A stretch of 64,000 bases of DNA from the NCBI GenBank assembly GCA_040766665.1, contig JAXGQD010000003.1:231330-295329 (forward strand), given 5' to 3'. The translations under genes were made by a program, and so were the position numbers. This document shows, piece after piece, positions 8,274 to 16,524 of the stretch. The notes beneath the pieces were generated by a model. It saw only the letters and a program-made list of their open reading frames with translations. It ran no database searches and was not told where the DNA came from. Each line of letters begins with the position of its first letter. The first letter of the stretch is position 1. The DNA is from JAXGQD01 sp040766665 (GTDB lineage: Bacteria > Bacillota > Clostridia > Saccharofermentanales > Fastidiosipilaceae).

Positions 8274-10973
8274 ATGAATATAAAAATTTCACGAAGAACA
8301 GCACAGGCTTTATATGAAGCATACATGTGCAGCCGTAAACTCGGCATCAACTACATCGGCAGCGAAGAACTGGTTGCCGGCATTATCAAAGAAGAAGGGG
8401 CCGCAGCCGAGATTTTGGCCGCGCGCGGCGTGGACTACGATAAGTTTTTCTCCGTCCTGGAAGCGAATGCCGGTGGTTCGGACAAGTCCGCCGAGTTGCC
8501 TGACGAGATCGATTTCACCAAGATGATGCGTCTGGTCACACCGCGCAGTAAAAGAATTATCGAATTGGGCGCCCACATCGTTGCACGTATGGGTCGCCAA
8601 CAAATCGAACCCGAGCATGTACTGATGGGCCTTTTGCAGGAAGGCGACAACGTCGGCCTGAACATCCTGATAAAACTGGGCGCCATGCCCGACGAGCTAT
8701 TCACCGCCTTGCGGGCTGCCGTGGAAAACAGCGAAGAAGCGCCGGACGATGTTTCGGAAGAAGCGATGAGCAGTGCCTCCGAAAGCTTTGGCGGCGCCAT
8801 GCCCGGTGCAGGCAGCCCGAGCGGTGCAGCACGTGGTGACACCAAGCACCCCACCTTGGATAAGTACGGCACCAACCTCACCGCTATGGCAAAAGACAAC
8901 AAATTCGACCCCATCATCGGCCGTGAAAACGAGATTATGCGTGTCATGCAGATCTTGGCCCGCCGTACCAAAAACAATCCGGTGCTGATCGGCGAACCCG
9001 GTGTCGGTAAAACCGCCATCGCGGAAGGCCTGGCCCAAAAAGTGGTCGGCCCCGAAGTGCCCGAGTTGCTGAGCGGCAAACAGATTTACTCCGTCGACAT
9101 GGGCGGCATGCTGGCCGGCGCCAAATACCGCGGTGAATTCGAAGAACGCTTGAAAAAGGTGCTCACCGAAGCCGCCGCAGCCGGAAACATCATTCTCTTC
9201 ATTGACGAACTGCACACCGTCATCGGTGCCGGTGCTTCGGAAGGGGCGATGGATGCAGCCAATATTTTGAAACCCATGCTGACGAAGGGCGAATTGCAGA
9301 TCATCGGTGCGACCACCCTTGACGAATACCGCAAACATATCGAGAAAGACGCCGCCTTTGAGCGCCGCTTCCAACCTGTCACGGTCGGGGAACCGACACC
9401 TGAAGAGTGTGAACAGATCCTCTTTGGTTTGCGCGACAAGTATGAAGCCCACCACAAAGTGAGCATCTCCGACGAAGCGATCAGTGCTGCCGTGGATTTG
9501 TCCGTGCGCTATATTACAGATCGGTTTTTGCCCGACAAAGCCATCGACTTAATTGACGAAGGTTGCTCCAAACTGCGCATACATGCCGTGCCCGAATCGA
9601 GCAAAGTGCTGGAAATCGAAGCGAGTCTGGAGAAGGTCCGCTTGGAGAAAGTCAAAGCCGCTGAAACCGAGAATTTTGAGGAAGCCGCAAAACTGCGTAG
9701 TCAGGAACAACAGCTGATGGACGAGAAAACCGCTGCTGAAACCGAGCACAAACGCGAGCTGGAAAGCAGAGCCTTGGTGCTCAGTGAAGAAAATGTCGCC
9801 GACATCGTCTCGTCATGGACGGGTATACCGGTGCAAAAGATCACCGAATCCGATGCCGAGCGCCTGAAAAATCTGGAGAATGAGCTGCACAAACGTGTAG
9901 TCGGCCAAAACGCCGCAGTGACCGCAGTCGCCAAAGCCATCCGCAGAGGCCGTCTGGGCTTGAAAAATCCCAAACGTCCGACCGGTTCTTTCATCTTCCT
10001 CGGTACCACGGGTGTAGGTAAAACCGAGCTGGCCAAAGCCCTGGCTGAAGTCATGTTCGGCGATGAAAATGCCCTGATCCGTCTGGACATGTCAGAGTAC
10101 ATGGAGAAGTTTGACGTTTCAAAGCTGATTGGTTCGCCCCCGGGTTATGTCGGCTACGATGAAGGCGGACAGCTCACCGAAAAAGTGCGCCGTAAACCAT
10201 ACTCGGTCATTCTCTTTGACGAGATTGAAAAGGCCCATCCGGATGTCTTCAACGCCCTCCTGCAGATCATGGAAGACGGGCGTCTGACCGACGGTCAAGG
10301 CCGTACGGTGGACTTCCGCAACACCATCCTGATCATGACCTCCAACGTCGGAGCGCGCATGCTCAGCAACCAGGGAGGTCGCAAGATTGGTTTTGCCCAT
10401 AGTGAAAAAGATGAGCACGGCCAAGACATCTATCGCGAGCTCTACGGTGGCAAGGACTACGAAGAGGCCAAAAAGCTGGTCATGGACGAGCTTAAGAAAG
10501 CCTTTAACCCTGAGTTTCTTAACCGTGTTGACGAGATCATCTTCTTCCACATGCTGGATCGCGCTTCGGTGCTGAAGATTGCTTCGATCATGGTGGCTCA
10601 AGTGGGCAAAAGAATCGCCGACCTCGGCATCACCCTCGAAGTGACCGACGAAGCCCTGAAGCTCTTGGCCCAACGTGGCTACGACCCGGCATACGGTGCC
10701 AGACCGCTGCGCCGCGAGATTCAGTCTTCTATCGAAGACAAGTTCTCGGAAGCCCTGCTTGACGGCATCATCGCTGAGGGAGACACCGCGGTAGTCCACG
10801 AGCACGAAGGCGAGATTGTCATCAAGAAAAAGCTGGCAAAAGCCGCCGCCACAAAGGCGAAAGCCAAGGCGAAGAAAGCCACGCCTACCCAATCGAAAGC
10901 GGGCACTGCCAAATCCACAGCGGGACCTGCTGAGAAAAAACCCGGCAGAAGCCGTAAAAAAGACACAGAGTAA
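8274..10973 (+). CDS. clpC: Clp protease ATPase subunit ClpC
   Basis: An 899-residue AAA+ unfoldase that feeds substrates to ClpP. Order: Clp_N repeats (about 1-145), a Gly/Ala/Ser linker, AAA1 with GEPGVGKTA near 240 and IDELHTVIGAG, a middle domain with a UVR-like segment (FEEAAKLRSQEQQ), AAA2 with GTTGVGKTELAKA near 577, then the C-terminal D2 small domain. The last ~50 residues are an unusual Lys/Ala/Thr-rich tail (AKAKAKKATPTQSKAG) not typical of ClpC. It is the last gene of the CtsR operon, followed by tandem repeats and a terminator. Confidence 0.97.
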   Translation: MNIKISRRTAQALYEAYMCSRKLGINYIGSEELVAGIIKEEGAAAEILAARGVDYDKFFSVLEANAGGSDKSAELPDEIDFTKMMRLVTPRSKRIIELGAHIVARMGRQQIEPEHVLMGLLQEGDNVGLNILIKLGAMPDELFTALRAAVENSEEAPDDVSEEAMSSASESFGGAMPGAGSPSGAARGDTKHPTLDKYGTNLTAMAKDNKFDPIIGRENEIMRVMQILARRTKNNPVLIGEPGVGKTAIAEGLAQKVVGPEVPELLSGKQIYSVDMGGMLAGAKYRGEFEERLKKVLTEAAAAGNIILFIDELHTVIGAGASEGAMDAANILKPMLTKGELQIIGATTLDEYRKHIEKDAAFERRFQPVTVGEPTPEECEQILFGLRDKYEAHHKVSISDEAISAAVDLSVRYITDRFLPDKAIDLIDEGCSKLRIHAVPESSKVLEIEASLEKVRLEKVKAAETENFEEAAKLRSQEQQLMDEKTAAETEHKRELESRALVLSEENVADIVSSWTGIPVQKITESDAERLKNLENELHKRVVGQNAAVTAVAKAIRRGRLGLKNPKRPTGSFIFLGTTGVGKTELAKALAEVMFGDENALIRLDMSEYMEKFDVSKLIGSPPGYVGYDEGGQLTEKVRRKPYSVILFDEIEKAHPDVFNALLQIMEDGRLTDGQGRTVDFRNTILIMTSNVGARMLSNQGGRKIGFAHSEKDEHGQDIYRELYGGKDYEEAKKLVMDELKKAFNPEFLNRVDEIIFFHMLDRASVLKIASIMVAQVGKRIADLGITLEVTDEALKLLAQRGYDPAYGARPLRREIQSSIEDKFSEALLDGIIAEGDTAVVHEHEGEIVIKKKLAKAAATKAKAKAKKATPTQSKAGTAKSTAGPAEKKPGRSRKKDTE

Positions 10974-10982
10974 GCACCGGCG

Positions 10983-11065
10983 CTGACGCGCTGCACAGAC
11001 AGACTGAAACGCTACACAGACCAACTGTAACGTTACTCAGGCTAACTGAACACTATTCAGACTAG
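10983..11065 (+). repeat. 21-bp tandem repeat, four imperfect units
   Basis: Units start with CTG at 10983, 11004, 11025 and 11046 and share CTGaaaCGCTaCaCAGaCcaA-like sequence. They lie just after the clpC stop and before its terminator. They are not translated in frame with clpC. Confidence 0.8.
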
Positions 11066-11079
11066 CTGACATAGGAGTC

Positions 11080-11123
11080 GCCGTGTTTGTCCTTAAATAG
11101 GATGAGCACGGCGGCTTTTTTGT
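11080..11123 (+). terminator. terminator of the ctsR-clpC operon
   Basis: GCCGTG...CACGGC forms a long stem with additional pairing of GTCCT/AGGAT across a small loop, followed by TTTTTT. Confidence 0.85.
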
Positions 11124-11180
11124 TATCGGTGTCGCGGTAGCAGCTTGCGCAGCTGAGCGGCGACGGATTAAACAGAATAT

Positions 11181-11228
11181 AAAAGACCGCCCCTTTGCAT
11201 GTGCCAGCAAAGGCGGCGGTCAATTTTT
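11181..11228 (-). terminator. terminator of the hydABC operon (possibly bidirectional)
   Basis: GACCGCC..CTTTGC pairs with GCAAAGG..CGGTC across an 8-base loop. On the minus strand it is followed by TTTT, downstream of hydA. On the plus strand it is followed by a T-run too. A 38-base tandem duplication (about 11224-11300) overlaps the hydA stop codon. Confidence 0.8.
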
Positions 11229-11289
11229 GTCCAATTTAATTCACAATCACGCTCAGTATTTTTTTGTCCAATTTAACTCCAAATCATGC

Positions 11290-13026
11290 TTAGTATTTCT
11301 TTCTCAGCGTGTAGCTGGTGTGCAGATACTGATGCGCTTTTTCACCATAGGGCTCACCAAGGAACTCGTCGTAGATTTTCTGAACCTCGGGATTCTTATG
11401 GGATTGGCGTATCTTTTTCTTGCGGTCACCGCTGTAGATGGCGTTCATGCGCTTTTGGATGACTTCGATTTGACCATGGGCGTAGGGCTGGCCCCCACCC
11501 GCGATACAGCCACCGGGACAGGCCATGATTTCCAGCGCATCGTAATGGGCTTCACCTTTGCGGATACGATTAAGTAGCGCACGCGCATTACCCAAACCGC
11601 TGACACAGGCGATTTTCAATTCGCGCTCACCAATTGTGACGCTGGCTTCTTTGATGCCTTGCAGACCACGCAAAGCCGTGAAATCTAATTCCTTTAACTC
11701 TTCACCGGTCATCCACTCGTAGGCCGTGCGCAGAGCCGCCTCGATGACACCACCGCTGCTGCCGAAGATAAGTCCCGCACCGGACGATTGACCCATGAGT
11801 TGGTCAAACTGTGAATCGGGTAGATGAGGGAAATCCAGGGATAGATCCTTGAGCATGTGACCGAGTTCGCGTGTGGTGATGACGATGTCTACGTCGCTGA
11901 TGCCGTCCTCTTGGGCAAGTTCGGGGCGGGCGGACTCGTATTTTTTTGCCACACAGGGCATGACGGAAACGACGATCATGTCCTCCGGCTTGATGCCCAT
12001 TTTCTCGGCGAGATAGGTTTTGGCCAAGGAGCCAAACATCTCGTGGGGGGATTTGCAGGTGGAGGGGATGTCCAGCATGTCGCCAAAGTTGTGTTCAATG
12101 AACTTGACCCAACTGGGGCAGCAGGAGGTGAGGATGGGGAGGCGTCCGTTGTTTTTCAGGCGGTGCACCAGTTCGGCGGCTTCTTCCATGATGGTGACGT
12201 CAGCGGCAAAATCCGTGTCGTAGACTTTGTCGAAGCCCATAGCGCGAAGCGCGGTGACCATTTTGCCGGTGACATCCGTACCGGCGGGCATGCCGAAGGT
12301 TTCGCCAAGGGCGACACGAACAGCCGGGGCGGTTTGGACGATGACGGTTTTATCTGAGCTGAGTGCATCCCAGACCAAGTCTTCGTTGTTGATTTCCGTG
12401 AGTGCTGCGGTGGGGCAAACCGCGACACACTGGCCGCAGAAGGTGCAGTTGGTTTCGTGCATCGGCCGATCAAAGACCGTACCGATGACCGTGTCGAAGC
12501 CGCGACCGACATCAGTCAAAGTCCCGACGGTTTGAACCTTGTTGCACATGGTTTCACAGCGCTTGCAGAGTATGCATTTCGACATGTTGCGCACTATCGA
12601 TTTCGAGCTGGCGTCGGTCTTGGTGACGGTGCGTGCGCCGGGATAGCGGATTTTTTTGATGCCCGCATCAGCGGCCAAGTCCTGCAGTTCGCAATCGCCG
12701 TTTTTGGGACAGACCAGGCAGTCTGTAGGGTGATTGGAAAGGAGTAGCTCGATCATCATACGCCTGGATTTAATGACTTTGACGGAGTCGGTGCGAATGT
12801 TCATGCCGTTTTTACAGGGTGTGGAGCAGGCAGTGAGCATTTTGTCCCAACCCACTTCTTCGACGACACAGACGCGGCAGGATGAACTCTCGTTGACCAT
12901 TTTGACGTCATGCAAATCGAGATGACAGAGGGTAGGAATGATGATGTTCAGCTGTCGAGCGGCTTCCAAGAGGGTGGTGCCTTCCTCGACCTGAATGGGA
13001 ATATCGTTGATGGTAAGGTTAATCAT
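11290..13026 (-). CDS. hydA: [FeFe] hydrogenase catalytic subunit (HydA of HydABC)
   Basis: Catalyses reversible H2 formation at the H-cluster. The N-terminus has a [2Fe-2S] domain with Cys34, Cys50, Cys53 and Cys67. Next comes the His-Cys3 segment NHPTDCLVCPKNGDCELQ and two [4Fe-4S] clusters (CILCKRCETMC, CTFCGQCVAVC). The H-cluster motifs are all present: TSCCPSW near 300, MPCVAKKYE near 352 and MACPGGCIAGGGQP near 500. Length 578. With the NuoF- and NuoE-like genes upstream it forms the NAD- and ferredoxin-dependent, probably electron-bifurcating complex. The start at 13026 has GAGGAG upstream. It is the third gene of hydC-hydB-hydA. Confidence 0.95.
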   Translation of the reverse strand: MINLTINDIPIQVEEGTTLLEAARQLNIIIPTLCHLDLHDVKMVNESSSCRVCVVEEVGWDKMLTACSTPCKNGMNIRTDSVKVIKSRRMMIELLLSNHPTDCLVCPKNGDCELQDLAADAGIKKIRYPGARTVTKTDASSKSIVRNMSKCILCKRCETMCNKVQTVGTLTDVGRGFDTVIGTVFDRPMHETNCTFCGQCVAVCPTAALTEINNEDLVWDALSSDKTVIVQTAPAVRVALGETFGMPAGTDVTGKMVTALRAMGFDKVYDTDFAADVTIMEEAAELVHRLKNNGRLPILTSCCPSWVKFIEHNFGDMLDIPSTCKSPHEMFGSLAKTYLAEKMGIKPEDMIVVSVMPCVAKKYESARPELAQEDGISDVDIVITTRELGHMLKDLSLDFPHLPDSQFDQLMGQSSGAGLIFGSSGGVIEAALRTAYEWMTGEELKELDFTALRGLQGIKEASVTIGERELKIACVSGLGNARALLNRIRKGEAHYDALEIMACPGGCIAGGGQPYAHGQIEVIQKRMNAIYSGDRKKKIRQSHKNPEVQKIYDEFLGEPYGEKAHQYLHTSYTLRKKY

Positions 13027-13055
13027 ATGGGTGAAATCTCCTCTTTTCGCTTACT

Positions 13056-14636
13056 TTAGCTGACGCTGATGGCGTGGACCGGACATTTTCCGGCGCAGGT
13101 GCCGCATTTGACACAGTGCTCTTGGTCGATGACGTGCAGTTCTTTTGTTTTGCCACTGATGCAATCCGTAGGACAATTGCGTTTACAGATACCGCAACCG
13201 ATACAGCTGCTTTCAATTTCAAAGTGCTTCAGGGCTTTACAGGCACCGGCCGGGCATTTTTTAGTTAAGACATGAGAGAGATACTCATTCTCAAAGAATT
13301 CCAGGGTGGAGAGGACAGGGTTGGGGGCACTTTGGCCCAGGCCGCATAGTGAGGTATTGCGCACAATGAGTGAGAGTTCCTTGAGGTATTGTAAATCCCT
13401 CTCGCGGCCGTCACCGTTAATAATTTTCTCTAACATCTCCAGAATACGCTTGGTGCCGATGCGGCAGGGCGTACATTTACCGCAGGATTCTTCCACGGTG
13501 AATTCCATGAAGAAGCGTGCAATATCTACCATGCAGTCGTCTTCGTCCATGATGACCATACCGCCGGATCCCATGATGGAGCCGATTTTGACCAGTTCAT
13601 CGAAATCGCAGGGACTGTCCAGGTTTTTTTCGGGGATGCAGCCACCGGAAGGACCACCTGTCTGTACCGCTTTAAATTTCTTATTGTCTTTGATACCTCC
13701 ACCGATGTCGAAGATAATCTCGCGCAGGGTCGTACCCATTGGGACTTCAATGAGGCCGGGTTTGGCCACTTTACCCACCAGGGCAAAAACCTTCGTCCCG
13801 GGTGATTTTTCGGTACCAATACTGCGGAACCAGTCCACACCATTCAACATAATCCAGTGGACATTGGCCAGGGTTTCCACGTTGTTGACAATGGTCGGCA
13901 TAGAGAAAAGGCCTTTGTGGGCGGTGCGATACTTTTTAAAGCGCGGCATGCCTCTGCGACCTTCGATGGACTCAATCATCGCTGTACCTTCGCCACAGAC
14001 AAAGGCACCGGCCCCCAATCTCAGTTCGATATCGAAGGAGAAGGAAGAACCGAGGATGTTTTTACCTAAGAGTTGACGTTCTTTCGCTTGAGCAATGGCT
14101 GCACGCAGTCTACGTACCGCAATTGGATATTCGGCTCGCACATAGATATAGCCTTTGTCGGCTTTAATGGCATAAGCAGCGATGGCCATGCCTTCCAGAA
14201 TGGCGTGCGGGTCAGATTCCAGCAGGTGGCGGTCCATGTAAGCCCCGGGGTCACCCTCGTCGGCATTGCAAACTACGTATTTATGTGGGGCGTCATGAGA
14301 AAGTGCTTCCGCCCATTTGCGACCGGCTGAGAACCCGGCACCGCCACGGCCGCGCAGATTGGCACGCTTCATCTCGTCTACAACTGTCGCGGGCTCTACA
14401 TCATTTTCCAACAAGTCAGCCAAAGCCTTGTAGCCGTCCACTGCGATGTATTCTTCAATTTTGTCCGGATCAATAATTTCGCAGTTGTGCATGGCGATGC
14501 GGACTTGTTTGTCGTAAACTCCACCACACAAGCGATACCCATCCGGGGCTTTTTCTATCTCTTGAATCCCGGCTAATCGGGCATCCAATTGTTTGAGCGC
14601 TGTCTCTTTTAGAGCACGTAATTCTTGGAAATTCAC
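13056..14636 (-). CDS. hydB: NuoF-like flavoprotein subunit of the hydrogenase (HydB)
   Basis: Contains the FMN- and NAD-binding NuoF core (RGRGGAGFSAGRKW near 96, CNADEGDPGAYMDR, GAGAYVCGE-like GAGAFVCGEGTA) and the SLBB-like region. A [4Fe-4S] motif ESCGKCTPCRIGT...SLCGLG and a C-terminal 2x[4Fe-4S] ferredoxin (CIGCGICKRNC, CVKCGTCAGKC) follow. It passes electrons between NAD(H) and the hydrogenase. At 526 residues it lacks the thioredoxin-like [2Fe-2S] N-terminus found in the larger Thermotoga HydB. The GTG start overlaps the hydC stop (GTGA), with GGAGG upstream. Confidence 0.95.
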   Translation of the reverse strand: MNFQELRALKETALKQLDARLAGIQEIEKAPDGYRLCGGVYDKQVRIAMHNCEIIDPDKIEEYIAVDGYKALADLLENDVEPATVVDEMKRANLRGRGGAGFSAGRKWAEALSHDAPHKYVVCNADEGDPGAYMDRHLLESDPHAILEGMAIAAYAIKADKGYIYVRAEYPIAVRRLRAAIAQAKERQLLGKNILGSSFSFDIELRLGAGAFVCGEGTAMIESIEGRRGMPRFKKYRTAHKGLFSMPTIVNNVETLANVHWIMLNGVDWFRSIGTEKSPGTKVFALVGKVAKPGLIEVPMGTTLREIIFDIGGGIKDNKKFKAVQTGGPSGGCIPEKNLDSPCDFDELVKIGSIMGSGGMVIMDEDDCMVDIARFFMEFTVEESCGKCTPCRIGTKRILEMLEKIINGDGRERDLQYLKELSLIVRNTSLCGLGQSAPNPVLSTLEFFENEYLSHVLTKKCPAGACKALKHFEIESSCIGCGICKRNCPTDCISGKTKELHVIDQEHCVKCGTCAGKCPVHAISVS

Positions 14637-15130
14637 GCGACCACCTCCGCTGTTTTATGGTCCTTACGGTATTTTTTCAGGATGCTTTCCACATCACTGG
14701 GTTCAACCTTGGGGTAGACATCTTCGTTAATCATCACGACCGGAGCCTGACTGCAGTCCCCCAAACAACGCGTGGGATTGATGCTGAAAAAACCGTCCTT
14801 GGTCGTTTCGCCCGATACAATACCGAGTTGCTTTTCAAACTCAGCTAATACTTGCTGTGCCCCTTTGACATAACAGGCGGTACCGAGGCAAATGCTGATT
14901 TGATTCTCGCCCTTCGGGTTTTGCGTGAAAAATGAATAGAAGGTCACCACCCCGTAGATTTTTGCCGGAGAGATATGCAAATGTTGCGCGATAAGGATTT
15001 GCGCTTCGTCCGGGATATAGCCGTAATGTGCCTGGGTGAAATGCAGAATCTCAATGAGCGAGGATTCTTGCAAATCCGATTGCGCCAGATAATCTTTTAG
15101 TGCTTGTAGTGAGTCATTTTGAGAACACAT
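14633..15130 (-). CDS. hydC: NuoE-like [2Fe-2S] subunit of the hydrogenase (HydC)
   Basis: A thioredoxin-like [2Fe-2S] ferredoxin of the NuoE family, 165 residues. The cluster ligands are in CLGTACYVKGA and CLGDCSQAPVV. The helical N-terminal bundle holds TQAHYGYIPDEAQ. It is the first gene of the hydCBA operon. I choose the ATG at 15130 because ACGGAGG lies six bases upstream. An in-frame ATG at 15154 has no such site and would lie close to an AT-rich -10-like stretch (around 15160-15172). Confidence 0.94.
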   Translation of the reverse strand: MCSQNDSLQALKDYLAQSDLQESSLIEILHFTQAHYGYIPDEAQILIAQHLHISPAKIYGVVTFYSFFTQNPKGENQISICLGTACYVKGAQQVLAEFEKQLGIVSGETTKDGFFSINPTRCLGDCSQAPVVMINEDVYPKVEPSDVESILKKYRKDHKTAEVVA

Positions 15131-15351
15131 AGAACCTCCGTAAAGTCTTACCATGATTTAGATATAATATTATCAAGTGCTTGAGGAGAATACTGTGACG
15201 CAGGTCTCTATTGAGAAAATAATATCGTTAAATAAAGATCATCAATGGCAAAAGTCTCCCCGACAGCCCCTGACCGTCACAGCATCCATCTGTAAGTCTT
15301 CAGATGTAGACAAAGCGCACATCTGCTCTTTCAAATACGTCCAAGGAATGA

Positions 15352-16524
15352 TCAGACGTATTCAATCTCCACTCTTTTGCCCAAACGTCGCAGGCTATCA
15401 CAAAGAAGCTGTAGTTCCTGTATTTTTGCATTAAAATGCAAGCTGGCATCGAGCTGGCTATGTTCGACATTGATGGCACGACCGATCGTAAAATGTAGGT
15501 CTGTTGCCTCTTCGATAAGCAGGCGCGCGAGTTGCGAAGCACCGTCCGCAGCGAAGCCCCAATCGAAAAAGAGCCTGTTATCTTGCAATGCGTTTTCCAC
15601 ATAGAGCCTACAGGCATGGATAGTCAGTGCGCCCTCCGTTACCAGGTCTATCCCTTTGATGGTGGAGATAGGAGGGAGCTTAGCCCGTTCATCGTATTCC
15701 CATGGTATGACCTCTGTATCTAAGCAACGCGCCACCACATGGGCTGTGGTCCCTCCGCAGACCAGATGTTGACCCTGCCTGGCCATGAAACCCTCCACCA
15801 CCGCCGCGTCATCGTCGGGAGAGAGCGGCGGTCCGTATAGTACGTTAATCGTAGACTTGGAGCGAATACTCAGTGTAGCCACAGTGGTATCATCGGCCAT
15901 CGCCCCGCCGTAAAGTTGACGGCAGCGATCGATGAGCAATGCTGCGAGCGTACGGCCACTTAAAGCGGGGTCGTAGATTTCTTCCATATAAGCAGCGACA
16001 TCGGACCAAAGCCAATCATTGTTCAGTTCGGAACCGGGGCCCGCCTGAATGACGCCATCGCTGAAGGCGAGGAAACAGTCATTTTCCTGGAGGTGAACAC
16101 GCGATTGGTAGACCGTTTTGCCATTCATCTGACGCGTAATCTCTTTGAACGGGACTTGCCGCCCGTTGCGCAGCATCAACACTTTTGGGCTGTCGAACCT
16201 GCTGATTTCGACGTACTCTAAATCAACGACGCGAAAAACCGTAAAAGTGGAGTAAGCGATTTTGAGGTTTTTATCGATGGGCAAACTACCTGTCACTGTG
16301 TCTACGGCTTCGTCCAGACTGAGATTTTGGCTGACCATGGTAGCCAACATTTTCGCCGTCAGCGTGGAAAGAATATTGGCTTTTACGCCGCTGCCCAAGC
16401 CATCTGCGTGTACTAGAATTTGCAGCTTCTCCTGCTCTTGGACCATTTCGACGTGATCACCGCAGAGTTCTTCGCCTTTTTTATTGAGACGGTAGTACGC
16501 CATTTCGCAACGCCGTTTACTCAT
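15352..16524 (-). CDS. SpoIIE/PP2C-type phosphatase linked to H-cluster sensor
   Basis: A ~390-residue protein. The first ~220 residues form a SpoIIE/RsbU-type PP2C phosphatase with metal-binding Asp motifs in HADGLGSGVKA, AFSDGVIQAG and MADDTTVATLSI. The C-terminal ~170 residues, starting at INVLYGPPLSPDDD, have no fold I recognise. The gene overlaps the preceding H-cluster/PAS gene by eight bases (CATGAGTAA), so translation is coupled. Such phosphatases accompany putative sensory [FeFe] hydrogenases. I infer that it converts a H2 or redox signal into dephosphorylation of an unknown partner. An earlier ATG at 16536 is possible but lies too close to AAGGA. Confidence 0.85.
   Translation of the reverse strand: MSKRRCEMAYYRLNKKGEELCGDHVEMVQEQEKLQILVHADGLGSGVKANILSTLTAKMLATMVSQNLSLDEAVDTVTGSLPIDKNLKIAYSTFTVFRVVDLEYVEISRFDSPKVLMLRNGRQVPFKEITRQMNGKTVYQSRVHLQENDCFLAFSDGVIQAGPGSELNNDWLWSDVAAYMEEIYDPALSGRTLAALLIDRCRQLYGGAMADDTTVATLSIRSKSTINVLYGPPLSPDDDAAVVEGFMARQGQHLVCGGTTAHVVARCLDTEVIPWEYDERAKLPPISTIKGIDLVTEGALTIHACRLYVENALQDNRLFFDWGFAADGASQLARLLIEEATDLHFTIGRAINVEHSQLDASLHFNAKIQELQLLCDSLRRLGKRVEIEYV

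Noticed and set aside
8697..9455. Long minus-strand ORF of 252 codons inside clpC
   Set aside because: It is antisense to the AAA1 domain of ClpC and matches no family. High GC third positions create such open frames.
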